A DNA stretch of 14,277 nt from Herminiimonas sp. (GCA_014377155.1 JACMQD010000211.1:1-14277), one strand, 5' to 3'; positions 7,179-14,178 are shown, numbered from the stretch's first letter. The notes: generated by a model not told the origin, from the sequence alone. A program made the numbers and translations.

Positions 7179-7198
7179 TATAATTTAGCGATATCGCT
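7179..7198 (+). promoter_or_regulatory. -10 element and overlapping 12-bp palindrome upstream of the recombinase gene
   Basis: A perfect TATAAT lies at 7179-7184, with no good -35 at 17 bases. Just after it the perfect palindrome AGCGATATCGCT (7187-7198) covers the expected start of transcription near 7190, 31 bases before the recombinase ATG. A palindrome over the start point is a typical repressor operator; the KfrA-like protein encoded next door is the obvious candidate. Recognition of the -10 is firm; its use as a promoter is inferred. Confidence 0.45.
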
Positions 7199-7228
7199 GC
7201 TTCTCGAATAAATACATCAAGGCAGACC

Positions 7229-8383
7229 ATGCAGAGATTCGAAATAATTGATCTCGAACCGTTAAATCCATCAACCAATGGTTCGATTGCAGAGCGTTTT
7301 TACGACTCCACCTCTCCGAGGCATGACAGGTTAGTATCAGCGGAAACGGATTCTGAGCTGGCTCGCGCATTCCTATACAGCAATGAATTATCCGAAAACT
7401 CGATCAGAACGACTAAAAAAGACCTTAGTCGGTTCTTGCTGTGGTGTCGATTTCAGTCCAAAACGCTGAGTCAATTAAGGATCGAAGACCTGATAGCCTA
7501 CAAAGGTTTTCTCAAGGATCCGCAACCTGAGGAGACCTGGATTTGTACGACGAAGTGGCCGCGCGGCGACGGCCGCTGGCGGCCTTTTTCCGGCCCCTTA
7601 TCCGAACCGAGCGTTCGCCAGGCTTTCCAAGTCGTCAAGGCCTTGCTTGAATTCGGCACCAATGCCGGTTACCTGCAACGCAATGCGGGCGCGCTCGTCA
7701 AAAACATCAAAACGGCACGTAATGCCCGCGTCACCCGCTACCTGAACGAACCGGCCATCGATCATGTCTATGTGGCACTCGATCAACGACGTGCCGCGAC
7801 GCCAACTGCCGTCAAGGCGCAGGCGCGCGACCGCTTCCTTTTCGAAAGCTACATCACTACTGGCGCCCGACTGGCCGAATTGACCGCAGCATCTATGGGC
7901 GCAATCTATGTGGAAGGGGACAAGCGCTGGTGGTTCGACGTCATGGGCAAAGGTGCCAAGCCCCGACGTTTGCCGGTCGCACCGCAAATGTTGGCGGCCC
8001 TGCGAAACTATCGAAGCGCGTTCGGATTATTGCCGCATGCGACCCGTGACGATGCCACGCCACTGGTGCTGTCGACTCGCTCTGCGGCGCTCTCGTCGGT
8101 AACCGATGAGGCGGCTTCGAACGCGATGAAGGCGCTTTTTTCCAAAGCGGCCGATCTGGCAGAAGCCGAAAACGACTTCGACTCGGCGGCGTCACTGCGG
8201 CGCGCATCGGCGCATTGGCTACGCCATACGATGCTGACAATTCACGCAAACAATGATGTTTCATTGAAAACGCTGCAGGACACTGCGGGCCACGCCAATA
8301 TTTCTACGACCGCGACGTATCTGCATAAGGACGACAGAGAGCGGCACGACGAGCTTACGGAATCACTCGTTCGAGATTCATGA
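7229..8383 (+). CDS. Tyrosine recombinase / integrase (TnpS-like)
   Basis: 384-aa site-specific recombinase with a complete catalytic set: R214 (GARLAEL), K241 (MGKGAK), H329 and R332 (HWLRH), H355 (GHANIS) and the nucleophile Y364 (TATYLH). The N-terminal core-binding domain spans about 45-165 and includes the RWRPFSGPLS stretch (116-125) of a plasmid and transposon recombinase subgroup. AAGG lies 6 bases before the ATG. It should cut and rejoin DNA through a 3'-phosphotyrosine at a site made of two inverted arms; a perfect candidate lies 103 bases upstream. It is divergent from a KfrA-like coiled-coil gene, as tnpS is from tnpT in Tn4651. No excisionase, phage gene, transposase or tRNA attachment site is seen, so a resolvase or regulatory role is more likely than prophage integration. 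Confidence 0.93.
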   Translation: MQRFEIIDLEPLNPSTNGSIAERFYDSTSPRHDRLVSAETDSELARAFLYSNELSENSIRTTKKDLSRFLLWCRFQSKTLSQLRIEDLIAYKGFLKDPQPEETWICTTKWPRGDGRWRPFSGPLSEPSVRQAFQVVKALLEFGTNAGYLQRNAGALVKNIKTARNARVTRYLNEPAIDHVYVALDQRRAATPTAVKAQARDRFLFESYITTGARLAELTAASMGAIYVEGDKRWWFDVMGKGAKPRRLPVAPQMLAALRNYRSAFGLLPHATRDDATPLVLSTRSAALSSVTDEAASNAMKALFSKAADLAEAENDFDSAASLRRASAHWLRHTMLTIHANNDVSLKTLQDTAGHANISTTATYLHKDDRERHDELTESLVRDS

Positions 8384-8872
8384 CAGCGTTAGTGCAAGGT
8401 CACAGCTTGAATGAAAAAGTGCTTTCGGAAGCTGCCTAGTGAGGAATGGCTTGTCAGAACATTGATTTGGCAGCACTGATGTTTTCGCTACGATTGTCGG
8501 AAGAATCATGATGATCAGGAAAGGTATCCACCTAACGATAAACTTGATATTTTACATAACGATGATTATGCGTAATTAATAAGCGAATGAAGCGTATTCG
8601 TTTCACGATCGATTTTGCGATCTACACCAGTGTTTAATCAATCCCGCAGTCTGCCTAACCGATCATTGGGGCAAAGCCGATATTTCGACAGATCAATGCC
8701 GAAGGCCGGCTTCGCGCTTGGAATGCTGACGCGACCGATTAAACAAACTCTACTTGCGGGTGCCGTTGTCAGACTCTTTAAGCAAAATTCACCTGTTTAG
8801 AAGGCAATGGGACACCTCTGCTGTGCGGGACATCGCGACCGATCATTGCCATTAATCCGCTATTGACCGCGT
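8384..8872. other. 489-bp intergenic stretch downstream of the recombinase, no gene supported
   Basis: No reading frame here has family motifs or a good ribosome site. It holds a near-palindrome ATTATGCGTAAT (8565-8576), an imperfect inverted repeat AAGCGAAT/ATTCGTTT (8581-8603) and two copies of ACCGATCATTG (8658-8668 and 8838-8848). The character and the neighbouring pseudogene suggest decaying DNA at the edge of a past insertion. Confidence 0.5.
8581..8603. repeat. Imperfect inverted repeat downstream of the recombinase
   Basis: AAGCGAAT (8581-8588) and ATTCGTTT (8596-8603) match in 7 of 8 positions around a 7-base spacer. The neighbouring GCGTAA (8570-8575) repeats the inner part of the core-site arm at 7101-7110. 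It could be a second recombinase-related site, but it lacks the clean 6-base spacer symmetry. Confidence 0.3.
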
Positions 8873-9387
8873 TTACCCTGCTAATGGATTGAACCGCGCC
8901 ATAACTTTGAATTTGACGCCCTTGAACTTGGTGACGATGATTTTGCCCGTTGCAACTGAAAAACCAATCAACGCCTGAATATTTGAGGCATGCGTAACGA
9001 ACACGAGGTTGCCAGCATCAGCTCGGCTAGCGGTATACGATTTGACTTCGCGTATTTCTTTTGATAGAGCTTGGTCGTATCGTTGTACATGGAATCGAAC
9101 ATTCTCGATCGTCTGGCTTGACCGAATGCCAAGCCCGCGGTGGCGACGAAACGGCACCACCGACTCGCTATCACTTCGGTTATCGAAGTCCTGCGCACTG
9201 AATTCATCTTCGATTTTCCGTGCGTCTGCCCTACCCTGTGCGGACAAATTACGCTGCTTAGGGCAATCGCTGACAACAAAACCCACGCCATTGCCAATGC
9301 CGGCGTCCGTTGTGGCATGACCGATGCAGACAACACTCCACGTAATGCATCGAAGCCGGTTGCTACGCACCTTCGCGCGGTGACCAC
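8873..9387 (-). pseudogene. Histidine phosphatase (phosphoglycerate mutase-like) pseudogene with frameshifts
   Basis: Pieces of one histidine-phosphatase protein are spread over two minus-strand frames. Frame A gives GHATTDAGIGNGVGF and QRNLSAQGRADARKI, then, after a gap, EVKSYTASRADAGNLVFVTH and ASNIQALIGFSVATGKI. The other frame gives FDALRG before the start of frame A and, in the gap, VIASRWCRFVATAGLAFGQ and MFDSMYNDTTKL. Joined, these follow the family order (RHA near the N-terminus, a CR-type middle motif, the catalytic VTHASNIQAL near the end). At least two shifts (near 9190 and near 9045), and probably a third near 9340, are needed. The first-motif arginine is also changed to glycine (GHA for RHA). 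It is therefore inactive. No convincing start codon or signal peptide remains. Confidence 0.75.
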
Positions 9388-9403
9388 TACCCGCTAAATG
9401 ACG

Positions 9404-9472
9404 AACAATAGATCAAGAACAGTATTGTTGAAACAAATTGAATTGTATTTATACAAAACATTGTCTATTGTT
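9404..9472. repeat. Nested inverted repeats in an AT-rich region upstream of the HTH gene
   Basis: An outer perfect pair AACAATAGA (9404-9412) and TCTATTGTT (9464-9472) encloses a small AACA/TGTT pair (9418-9429) and a perfect palindrome TTGTAT-TT-ATACAA (9443-9456). The palindrome contains TTGTAT (9443-9448), which with TATTGT (9466-9471) makes a weak 17-base-spaced promoter pointing toward the HTH gene at 9653. An operator for that regulator is possible. Confidence 0.4.
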
Positions 9473-9517
9473 TAATAAAATATTAAGTCACTATTTTTTA
9501 TGAAAAAAATTTACCGA

Positions 9518-9561
9518 TCCCGGCGTTACCGGGAAGCGTCCGCACCGGGACGTGATCACGT
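9518..9561. repeat. Short hairpin and 12-bp palindrome in the HTH-gene leader
   Basis: TCCCGG (9518-9523) and CCGGGA (9529-9534) form a 6-bp stem with a 5-base loop. A perfect palindrome ACGTGATCACGT follows at 9550-9561. Both lie between the AT-rich repeats and the HTH start at 9653, possibly in its 5' leader. No known riboswitch or leader family is recognised. Confidence 0.35.
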
Positions 9562-9652
9562 TGGCGAAATTCCGGTGAGTTGCACGTAGTCGAGTCCACA
9601 CGGCACCGAATGGTTTTGGGGCCACTCCTCCATTTTCACTTTTAAGAGAATC

Positions 9653-9940
9653 ATGACCAATAAAAACTACGACCCGAACCATTTGCTCGATCAGCTAATG
9701 GCCCAATTCCAGCTGAAAAACGATGCGGCATTGTCACGCGCACTTGAAGTCGCGCCGCCGGTGATCAGCAAAATTCGCCATCGCCGGCTTCCGGTCAGTG
9801 CGTCGCTATTATTGCGGATGCACGAAATGAGCGCTTTGTCGATTCGCGACCTGCGCAATATCATGGGTGATCGCCGCCGCAAGTTTCGCATCAGTCCTGA
9901 GCAGTTCAAGCCGAAAACCATGCAACTAGCAAGCGTGTAA
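9653..9940 (+). CDS. Small helix-turn-helix DNA-binding protein
   Basis: 95-aa protein. Residues about 10-75 form a compact Cro/CI-like fold. The helix-turn-helix is at about 22-48: KNDAALSRALEVAPPVISK, then IRHRRLPV, where the first half is the turn-containing pair and the arginines would face DNA. A second helical part reads LLLRMHEMSALSIRDLRNIM, followed by DRRRKFRIS. The protein resembles a conserved single-domain regulator common in Oxalobacteraceae-type Burkholderiales (from memory); targets are unknown. AAGAG lies 5 bases before the ATG. It stands alone: AT-rich inverted repeats lie upstream and a perfect 20-bp hairpin begins 10 bases after the stop. It is convergent with serA. Confidence 0.8.
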   Translation: MTNKNYDPNHLLDQLMAQFQLKNDAALSRALEVAPPVISKIRHRRLPVSASLLLRMHEMSALSIRDLRNIMGDRRRKFRISPEQFKPKTMQLASV

Positions 9941-9950
9941 TGTCGCTGGC

Positions 9951-9994
9951 GATGTCGAATCCTGCATGATTCCGATCATGCAGGATTCGACATC
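9951..9994. terminator. Perfect 20-bp hairpin between convergent HTH gene and serA
   Basis: Bases 9951-9970 and 9975-9994 are exact reverse complements, giving an uninterrupted 20-bp stem closed by a TCCG (UNCG-type) loop. It begins 10 bases after the HTH stop and 29 bases beyond the serA stop on the other strand, so it folds in both transcripts. No T run follows on either side, so it is not a standard intrinsic terminator. It may block 3' exonucleases or assist bidirectional termination. Confidence 0.7.
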
Positions 9995-10023
9995 CCTCGC
10001 CTGAGCTTTCGGCCGCCGTAAAG

Positions 10024-11232
10024 CTACACTGACGCGAGTAGCTCGCAGCGAATCGTCGCGGGCGCCCGTCGCAGTGTTTCCACCAAGCCGGGCAATACCT
10101 GTGCATCGATATCGGTGACAACGTAGCCGAGTTCGCCACGGGTTTGCAACTGCTGCGCCACGATATTAAGGCCTGCATCGGCGAAGAGCAGGTTCATCCG
10201 TGCGATGACGCCGGGTTCGTTGCGGTGAATATGGAGGATCCGGCTACGCGTCTGTTTTTCAAGATGCGCGACTTCGGGAAAATTGACTGCGGATCGTGTG
10301 GTGCCGGCGTTGAGAAAGCGCGCGAGTTTATCGGCGACTTCGCGGCCAATATTTTCTTGCGCTTCTTCTGTACTGCCACCGATGTGCGGCGTCAAAATAA
10401 CGTTATCGAGACCGCGCAGTGGCGACACGAATTCCTCTTTTTCGCCGCTCGGTTCGACCGGGAATACATCCAGTGCCGCGCCGGCGAGCCGATTGCCACG
10501 CAGTGCCAAATTCAACGCATCGATGTCGACCACTTTACCGCGCGACGCATTGATCAATACCGCGGATTGTTTCATCAATGCCAGGCGCTCGGCATTGATG
10601 ATTCTTTCGGTCGTGCTGCCACCGGGGACGTGCAGGGTTACGACGTCGGCCACATGCAGCAACTCTTCAAGCGTCAACTGTGGCTTGGCATTACCGAGCG
10701 GTAGCTTATTGTCGACGTCGAAATAGACGACGCGCATGCCCACGCTCTCAGCCAGGATGCCGACCTGCGCTCCGATATTGCCGTAACCTATGATCCCGAG
10801 AACCTTGTTACGGACTTCGAATGCGCCTTGCGCGCTTTTGTCCCACAGGCCACGATGAGTTTTGGCATTTTTTTCGGGTATTCGTCGCAATAATAGAATC
10901 GCTTGGGCGATCACTAACTCCGCAACCGACCGGGTATTCGAATATGGTGCGTTGAAAACCGGGATACCCATTTCGGCCGCGACATCGAGATCGACCTGAT
11001 TGGTGCCGATGCAAAAGCAGCCAATGGTTCTTAGGTCTGGTAAAGCCTTGAGGACGCGCGCATCGATCGTGGTGCGGGAGCGGATGCCGACTGCTTGCGC
11101 GCCGCCCAATACATCGATCAGGGCGTCGCTCGCCAATGCACCCGCAACTTCCACGATATCGGTGAACCCTTGCGCGGCGAGTAACGCTTTCGCATTCGGA
11201 TGGATTTTTTCCAGCAAAACGATTTTTGGCAT
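10024..11232 (-). CDS. serA: D-3-phosphoglycerate dehydrogenase
   Basis: 402-aa enzyme of the E. coli SerA type. It oxidises 3-phosphoglycerate to 3-phosphohydroxypyruvate with NAD, the first step of serine synthesis. It has the D-isomer-specific 2-hydroxyacid dehydrogenase substrate domain, then the NAD-binding domain with GYGNIG (149-154), NASRG (228-232) and the catalytic set R231, E260, H283 (LTPHIGGST). A C-terminal ACT domain (about 331-402) follows. H336, N338 and N356 lie where E. coli binds the inhibitor serine, so feedback inhibition is likely. No clear ribosome site precedes the ATG (the bases before it are CATCCTC), which is odd for a highly needed enzyme; no other start fits. It is monocistronic, converging on the HTH gene and followed by a 20-bp hairpin. 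Confidence 0.96.
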   Translation of the reverse strand: MPKIVLLEKIHPNAKALLAAQGFTDIVEVAGALASDALIDVLGGAQAVGIRSRTTIDARVLKALPDLRTIGCFCIGTNQVDLDVAAEMGIPVFNAPYSNTRSVAELVIAQAILLLRRIPEKNAKTHRGLWDKSAQGAFEVRNKVLGIIGYGNIGAQVGILAESVGMRVVYFDVDNKLPLGNAKPQLTLEELLHVADVVTLHVPGGSTTERIINAERLALMKQSAVLINASRGKVVDIDALNLALRGNRLAGAALDVFPVEPSGEKEEFVSPLRGLDNVILTPHIGGSTEEAQENIGREVADKLARFLNAGTTRSAVNFPEVAHLEKQTRSRILHIHRNEPGVIARMNLLFADAGLNIVAQQLQTRGELGYVVTDIDAQVLPGLVETLRRAPATIRCELLASV

Positions 11233-11259
11233 GAGGATGTTGTGTGCATAGTGAATATT

Positions 11260-11265
11260 TAACTA
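11260..11265 (-). promoter_or_regulatory. Possible -10 element for serA
   Basis: On the minus strand TATAGT (11265-11260) lies 28 bases before the serA ATG, so the leader would be about 20 bases. No acceptable -35 is seen at the proper distance, so it is weak or needs an activator. Confidence 0.3.
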
Positions 11266-11389
11266 TACAGTGTTTGAACAAACGAGCTCATCGTGGCGTA
11301 AAGCAAAGTTGGCAAGAACAAATGCCGGACGTGTAAAGCTGTGATCGAGGTTACGCACGAAACGGTCAGTTAAATCGCCACAATAAAAC

Positions 11390-12094
11390 TCAGTTGTTGA
11401 GGATGAGCAGGCTGACACGCCGATTTTCACGGCGACCCTCGACGGTATCGTTGGGACTTTTTGGTCTGGTATCGGCTAGTCCAGACGCGGTCAACCGGGT
11501 AGATACGACGCCGCGCTCTTGCAAGGCACGTACGATCGATGCAGCACGCGCCGAGGAGAGTTCCCAGTTGGATGGGAACTGTGGCGTTTTTATCGCAATA
11601 CTGTCGGTGTGGCCTTCTACGACGACGAGATTGTTTCCGGTTTCAAGCACTTCGGAAATCTTGGCAATGATGGCGCCTGCCTTTAACGCATATTGTGCGG
11701 TACCGCTCGCGAACAGCGCGGTATCTTTTATTTCCAGCAGTACGCCGTCGGGGCGCATGACGAGTGTCAGATCACCCGCTTCCACCAGATCACCGAGACT
11801 TCGCGCCAGGTCTTCCAGTACGCCTTGTTGCTTGACTGAAGCCACGACCGGAGTGGCCGCAGCTACTTTCGCCTGAGGTTGTGGCGGACGCGCCCGAATT
11901 CCCGGGATCATGCCGGTTTCTTTGGTTGGCATCCTTGGAAAAGGCGCTTCCGGTTGTTTAGGCAGCTTTGCATAGAGCACAAGAAACAGGACGAACAGCA
12001 ACGTCATGAAATCGGCGTAGGACACTACCCATCGGTTGGCGCCGGCGCCTTCGACGTGTTCGGTGTCACCCTCGAATGAAATGAACTTGCGCAT
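11390..12094 (-). CDS. motD: Flagellar stator protein MotD (MotB family)
   Basis: 234-aa inner-membrane protein that anchors the stator to peptidoglycan and carries the proton path. A short cytoplasmic N-terminus leads into a single membrane helix (about 22-43) with the MotB signature WVVSYADFMTLLFVLFLVLY; D28 is the proton-binding aspartate. A Pro-rich linker (about 45-85) precedes an OmpA-like peptidoglycan-binding domain (about 110-232) with GHTDS (161-165), NWELSSARA (176-184) and RRENRRV (221-227). Its ATG shares one base with the motC stop (TAATG), so translation is coupled. Length and style fit the second stator set (MotC/MotD) of Pseudomonas and Burkholderiales rather than the longer MotB, but plain MotB is possible. 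Confidence 0.88.
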   Translation of the reverse strand: MRKFISFEGDTEHVEGAGANRWVVSYADFMTLLFVLFLVLYAKLPKQPEAPFPRMPTKETGMIPGIRARPPQPQAKVAAATPVVASVKQQGVLEDLARSLGDLVEAGDLTLVMRPDGVLLEIKDTALFASGTAQYALKAGAIIAKISEVLETGNNLVVVEGHTDSIAIKTPQFPSNWELSSARAASIVRALQERGVVSTRLTASGLADTRPKSPNDTVEGRRENRRVSLLILNN

Positions 12095-12870
12095 TACGCT
12101 GTGCGTCGGATGCTGATGACATTATCGGCTTTCTCGCCAGCCGCGACCAGCGTGCGTTCGACCAGACGCGGCTGCTTGTTCTGGGCGATCATCGTCAGGC
12201 CCTCGATGCGGAGTTCGTCACGCAGTGTGAGTTCAAAAATGATTGCCCGCAGTTTCGCCGCCAACGGCAGGAATACCAGATTGGCCAGCGCCAGGCCGTA
12301 GATCGTCGCCACGAAGGCCGACGCAATGCCGGCACCGAGTTTGGAAATATCGCCCAGGCCATTCATCACTTGCAGCAGGCCCATTACGGAACCCAGGATG
12401 CCGACGGTGGGTGCATAAGCGCCGGCTGACTCCCACATTTTTGCGGCGTGCCGCACACGCGCATCACGAATGCGCACGTCCATCAGCAAAGTATCGCGGA
12501 TGTATTCGGGATCGAAATGATCGACGATCATTTCGACGCCACTCTTGAGCAGCGGGTCTTCGATCGCTTCAGCCAGACTGTCGAGCTTTAGCGCGCCATC
12601 ACGATGCACGATGCGCGACCAGCCGACGATTTCATCGATGTAATGCTGTCGGTCGATAATGGGTGGATGAAATAACCATTGCAGCAGTTTGATGCCCGTC
12701 CTGAAGTCCTTAGGTGAACTCTGCGCGACCACCGCACCCAGCGTACCGCCAAAGACGATCAAGAACGCGCCAGGTTGGAACAGCGCCGACAGCGACGCAC
12801 CTTCCAGCATTTGACCGGAAAAAATCGCGGCAATCGCAAGAAACAGGCCTAAGACTGTCATGTAGAACAT
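12094..12870 (-). CDS. motC: Flagellar stator protein MotC (MotA family)
   Basis: 258-aa MotA/TolQ/ExbB-type membrane protein that forms the proton channel with MotD and drives rotor torque. Two N-terminal membrane helices (about 4-22 and 32-50, with GGTLGAVVAQ) are followed by a large cytoplasmic loop carrying charged residues (R90, D91, E101, E104 region). Two more helices follow (about 152-172 and 182-204). P154 (YAPTVGILG) and P202 (FLPLAAKL) lie where MotA has its essential prolines. GAGG lies 5 bases before the ATG at 12870; an in-frame ATG three codons later is less well placed. It forms an operon with motD. A sigma-28-like element about 110 bases upstream is suggestive but badly spaced. 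Confidence 0.9.
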   Translation of the reverse strand: MFYMTVLGLFLAIAAIFSGQMLEGASLSALFQPGAFLIVFGGTLGAVVAQSSPKDFRTGIKLLQWLFHPPIIDRQHYIDEIVGWSRIVHRDGALKLDSLAEAIEDPLLKSGVEMIVDHFDPEYIRDTLLMDVRIRDARVRHAAKMWESAGAYAPTVGILGSVMGLLQVMNGLGDISKLGAGIASAFVATIYGLALANLVFLPLAAKLRAIIFELTLRDELRIEGLTMIAQNKQPRLVERTLVAAGEKADNVISIRRTA

Positions 12871-12976
12871 GGAACCTCGCAGTGTTGGGATCGACCGTCA
12901 GAAATTGAGGGTCACCTCCACGAGGCATTGTCGGTCTCAGGAGTTGGTCATAGTGTTACATGACCGATGCTGTGCC

Positions 12977-13001
12977 ATATCGGCAAACAGGCCATGTTTT
13001 A
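12977..13001 (-). promoter_or_regulatory. Possible sigma-28-like promoter for motCD (short spacer)
   Basis: On the minus strand TAAA (13001-12998) and GCCGATAT (12984-12977; 7 of 8 to GCCGATAA) are separated by 13 bases, whereas flagellar sigma-28 promoters have about 15. It lies about 107 bases before the motC start in the only gap upstream of the operon. The -10 match is good; the spacing makes it doubtful. Confidence 0.3.
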
Positions 13002-13072
13002 CTGTCGAGTTCGCCGGCTACCGGCCTATCGCGCAGTCCTGCCTCACATCCCAACGATATTCGCCGCTCGAC

Positions 13073-13957
13073 TCATGCCGCGTCCGGATCAAGACCGTCG
13101 ATAAAAGCTGCAATTTCATTCAGTGCACTGACCTTGGAGGCGCATTCGCAGCGTGCTCCGGGCTCCTGCAATCGTGTTGCGCTAAGGCGCTTGACCAGTG
13201 TTTTGGTACCAGCAGCAATCAACTTGGCACCGTACTGCTCCGCCTCGTCGCGCAACGGGTCCGTTTCGACGGACAGAATCAGCGCCGCCGGCAAATCCTT
13301 GAGCCGGCTCGTCTGCAACGGCGACGCATACGGATGGGCACGATCGGCGGCACGTGGCAGATATCCACGATAACCGGCAGCGCAGGCGTCTGCGACATCG
13401 ACCGTGCCGGTATCGGCTGTCAGATCGCGCATCGAACAGGTCGTCAGGCCTGGATCGAGCATCGGCATGATCAGAATTTGCGCGGCGAGCGCCGGACCGC
13501 CGCGGTCGCGTGCCATTAATGCCGATACGGCGGCCAGATTACCGCCTGCTTCAATGCCGGCGGTAAGGAAAAGCTTGCCGTTCCATCCCAATATCGATGG
13601 GTTTTTGGTGCCCCACACCAATATCGCGTGCGAATCTTCGGCTGCCGCAGGAAACGGTTTCTCGCCAGCCAACGTGTAGGTCGGCGCGAGAATTTGATAA
13701 CCGGTTCGCAATGCCAGTGCCAGCGCGAACTCTTCGCCGTCATCGAGGCCGCCCCCGGTAAATCCGCCTTGATGAAAAAAGATGATCAAGCCTGGTGCGG
13801 CGGCTGGCGCTTCTGGCGTGTAAAGACGCGCATCTAGCGGACGCTGCGCACCCTCGACCATTATTTTGCGCACAGCTACTCCGGCGTGCAGCGCGATTAA
13901 GTCCGCCGCTGCGGCCATGCTCGACGAACCCGCTTCATCGGGACAAAATTTGGTCAT
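13073..13957 (-). CDS. Alpha/beta-hydrolase-fold protein (HSL-type), catalytic residues replaced
   Basis: 294-aa protein with the layout of hormone-sensitive-lipase-type alpha/beta hydrolases: the oxyanion-hole region IIFFHQGGF (58-66), the nucleophile-elbow region LTAGIEAGGNLAAVSALMAR (131-150), and an acid-loop region LILSVETDPLRDEAEQYG (226-243) with D233. The elbow should read GDSAGG; here it is GIEAGG, so the serine is replaced by E136. The catalytic histidine expected in the last 40 residues is also absent: no His occurs after H208. The residues around both sites are otherwise well kept, which argues for a maintained non-hydrolytic role or unusual chemistry rather than decay. Its start overlaps the upstream small exported protein as ATGA, implying coupled translation. 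No signal peptide is seen, so it is probably cytoplasmic. Confidence 0.8.
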   Translation of the reverse strand: MTKFCPDEAGSSSMAAAADLIALHAGVAVRKIMVEGAQRPLDARLYTPEAPAAAPGLIIFFHQGGFTGGGLDDGEEFALALALRTGYQILAPTYTLAGEKPFPAAAEDSHAILVWGTKNPSILGWNGKLFLTAGIEAGGNLAAVSALMARDRGGPALAAQILIMPMLDPGLTTCSMRDLTADTGTVDVADACAAGYRGYLPRAADRAHPYASPLQTSRLKDLPAALILSVETDPLRDEAEQYGAKLIAAGTKTLVKRLSATRLQEPGARCECASKVSALNEIAAFIDGLDPDAA

Positions 13958-14178
13958 TTGGATGCGACCTCGTCGCTGGTGACAGTGGTGGCACTGGTGA
14001 GCACAGGCAGCGTCGTGACGCCACCGAAGACCTGTTGAGCAAGCGCGTCGAAACCGGCAGACTGCGCCTGCAACGGTCCGGTGGCTCGGGATTCGCTATC
14101 GAATACCGCCACCGACCCGATCGATACGATCGTCAAGAGAACAGCCGCCAAAGCGGGGGAAAGATTGCGGTAATTCAT
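13954..14178 (-). CDS. Small exported or membrane-anchored protein of unknown function
   Basis: 74-aa protein. A hydrophobic segment (about residues 8-26, around LAAVLLTIVSIGSVAVF) near a short positive N-terminus acts as a signal peptide or membrane anchor; the rest (about 48 residues) is polar and rich in Ala, Thr and Ser, with no cysteines. GGAG lies 6 bases before the ATG at 14178. The stop overlaps the start of the hydrolase-fold gene by 4 bases (ATGA), so the two are one translational unit. No family is recognised. The conserved-looking ribosome site and overlap make it a real gene despite its size. Confidence 0.65.
   Translation of the reverse strand: MNYRNLSPALAAVLLTIVSIGSVAVFDSESRATGPLQAQSAGFDALAQQVFGGVTTLPVLTSATTVTSDEVASK

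Noticed and set aside
8615..8800. 61-residue plus-strand frame downstream of the recombinase
   Set aside because: No ribosome site, no recognisable domain and a degraded neighbourhood.
9500..9592. 30-residue frame starting MKKIYRS ahead of the HTH gene
   Set aside because: No Shine-Dalgarno sequence, and its bases coincide with the hairpin and palindrome.
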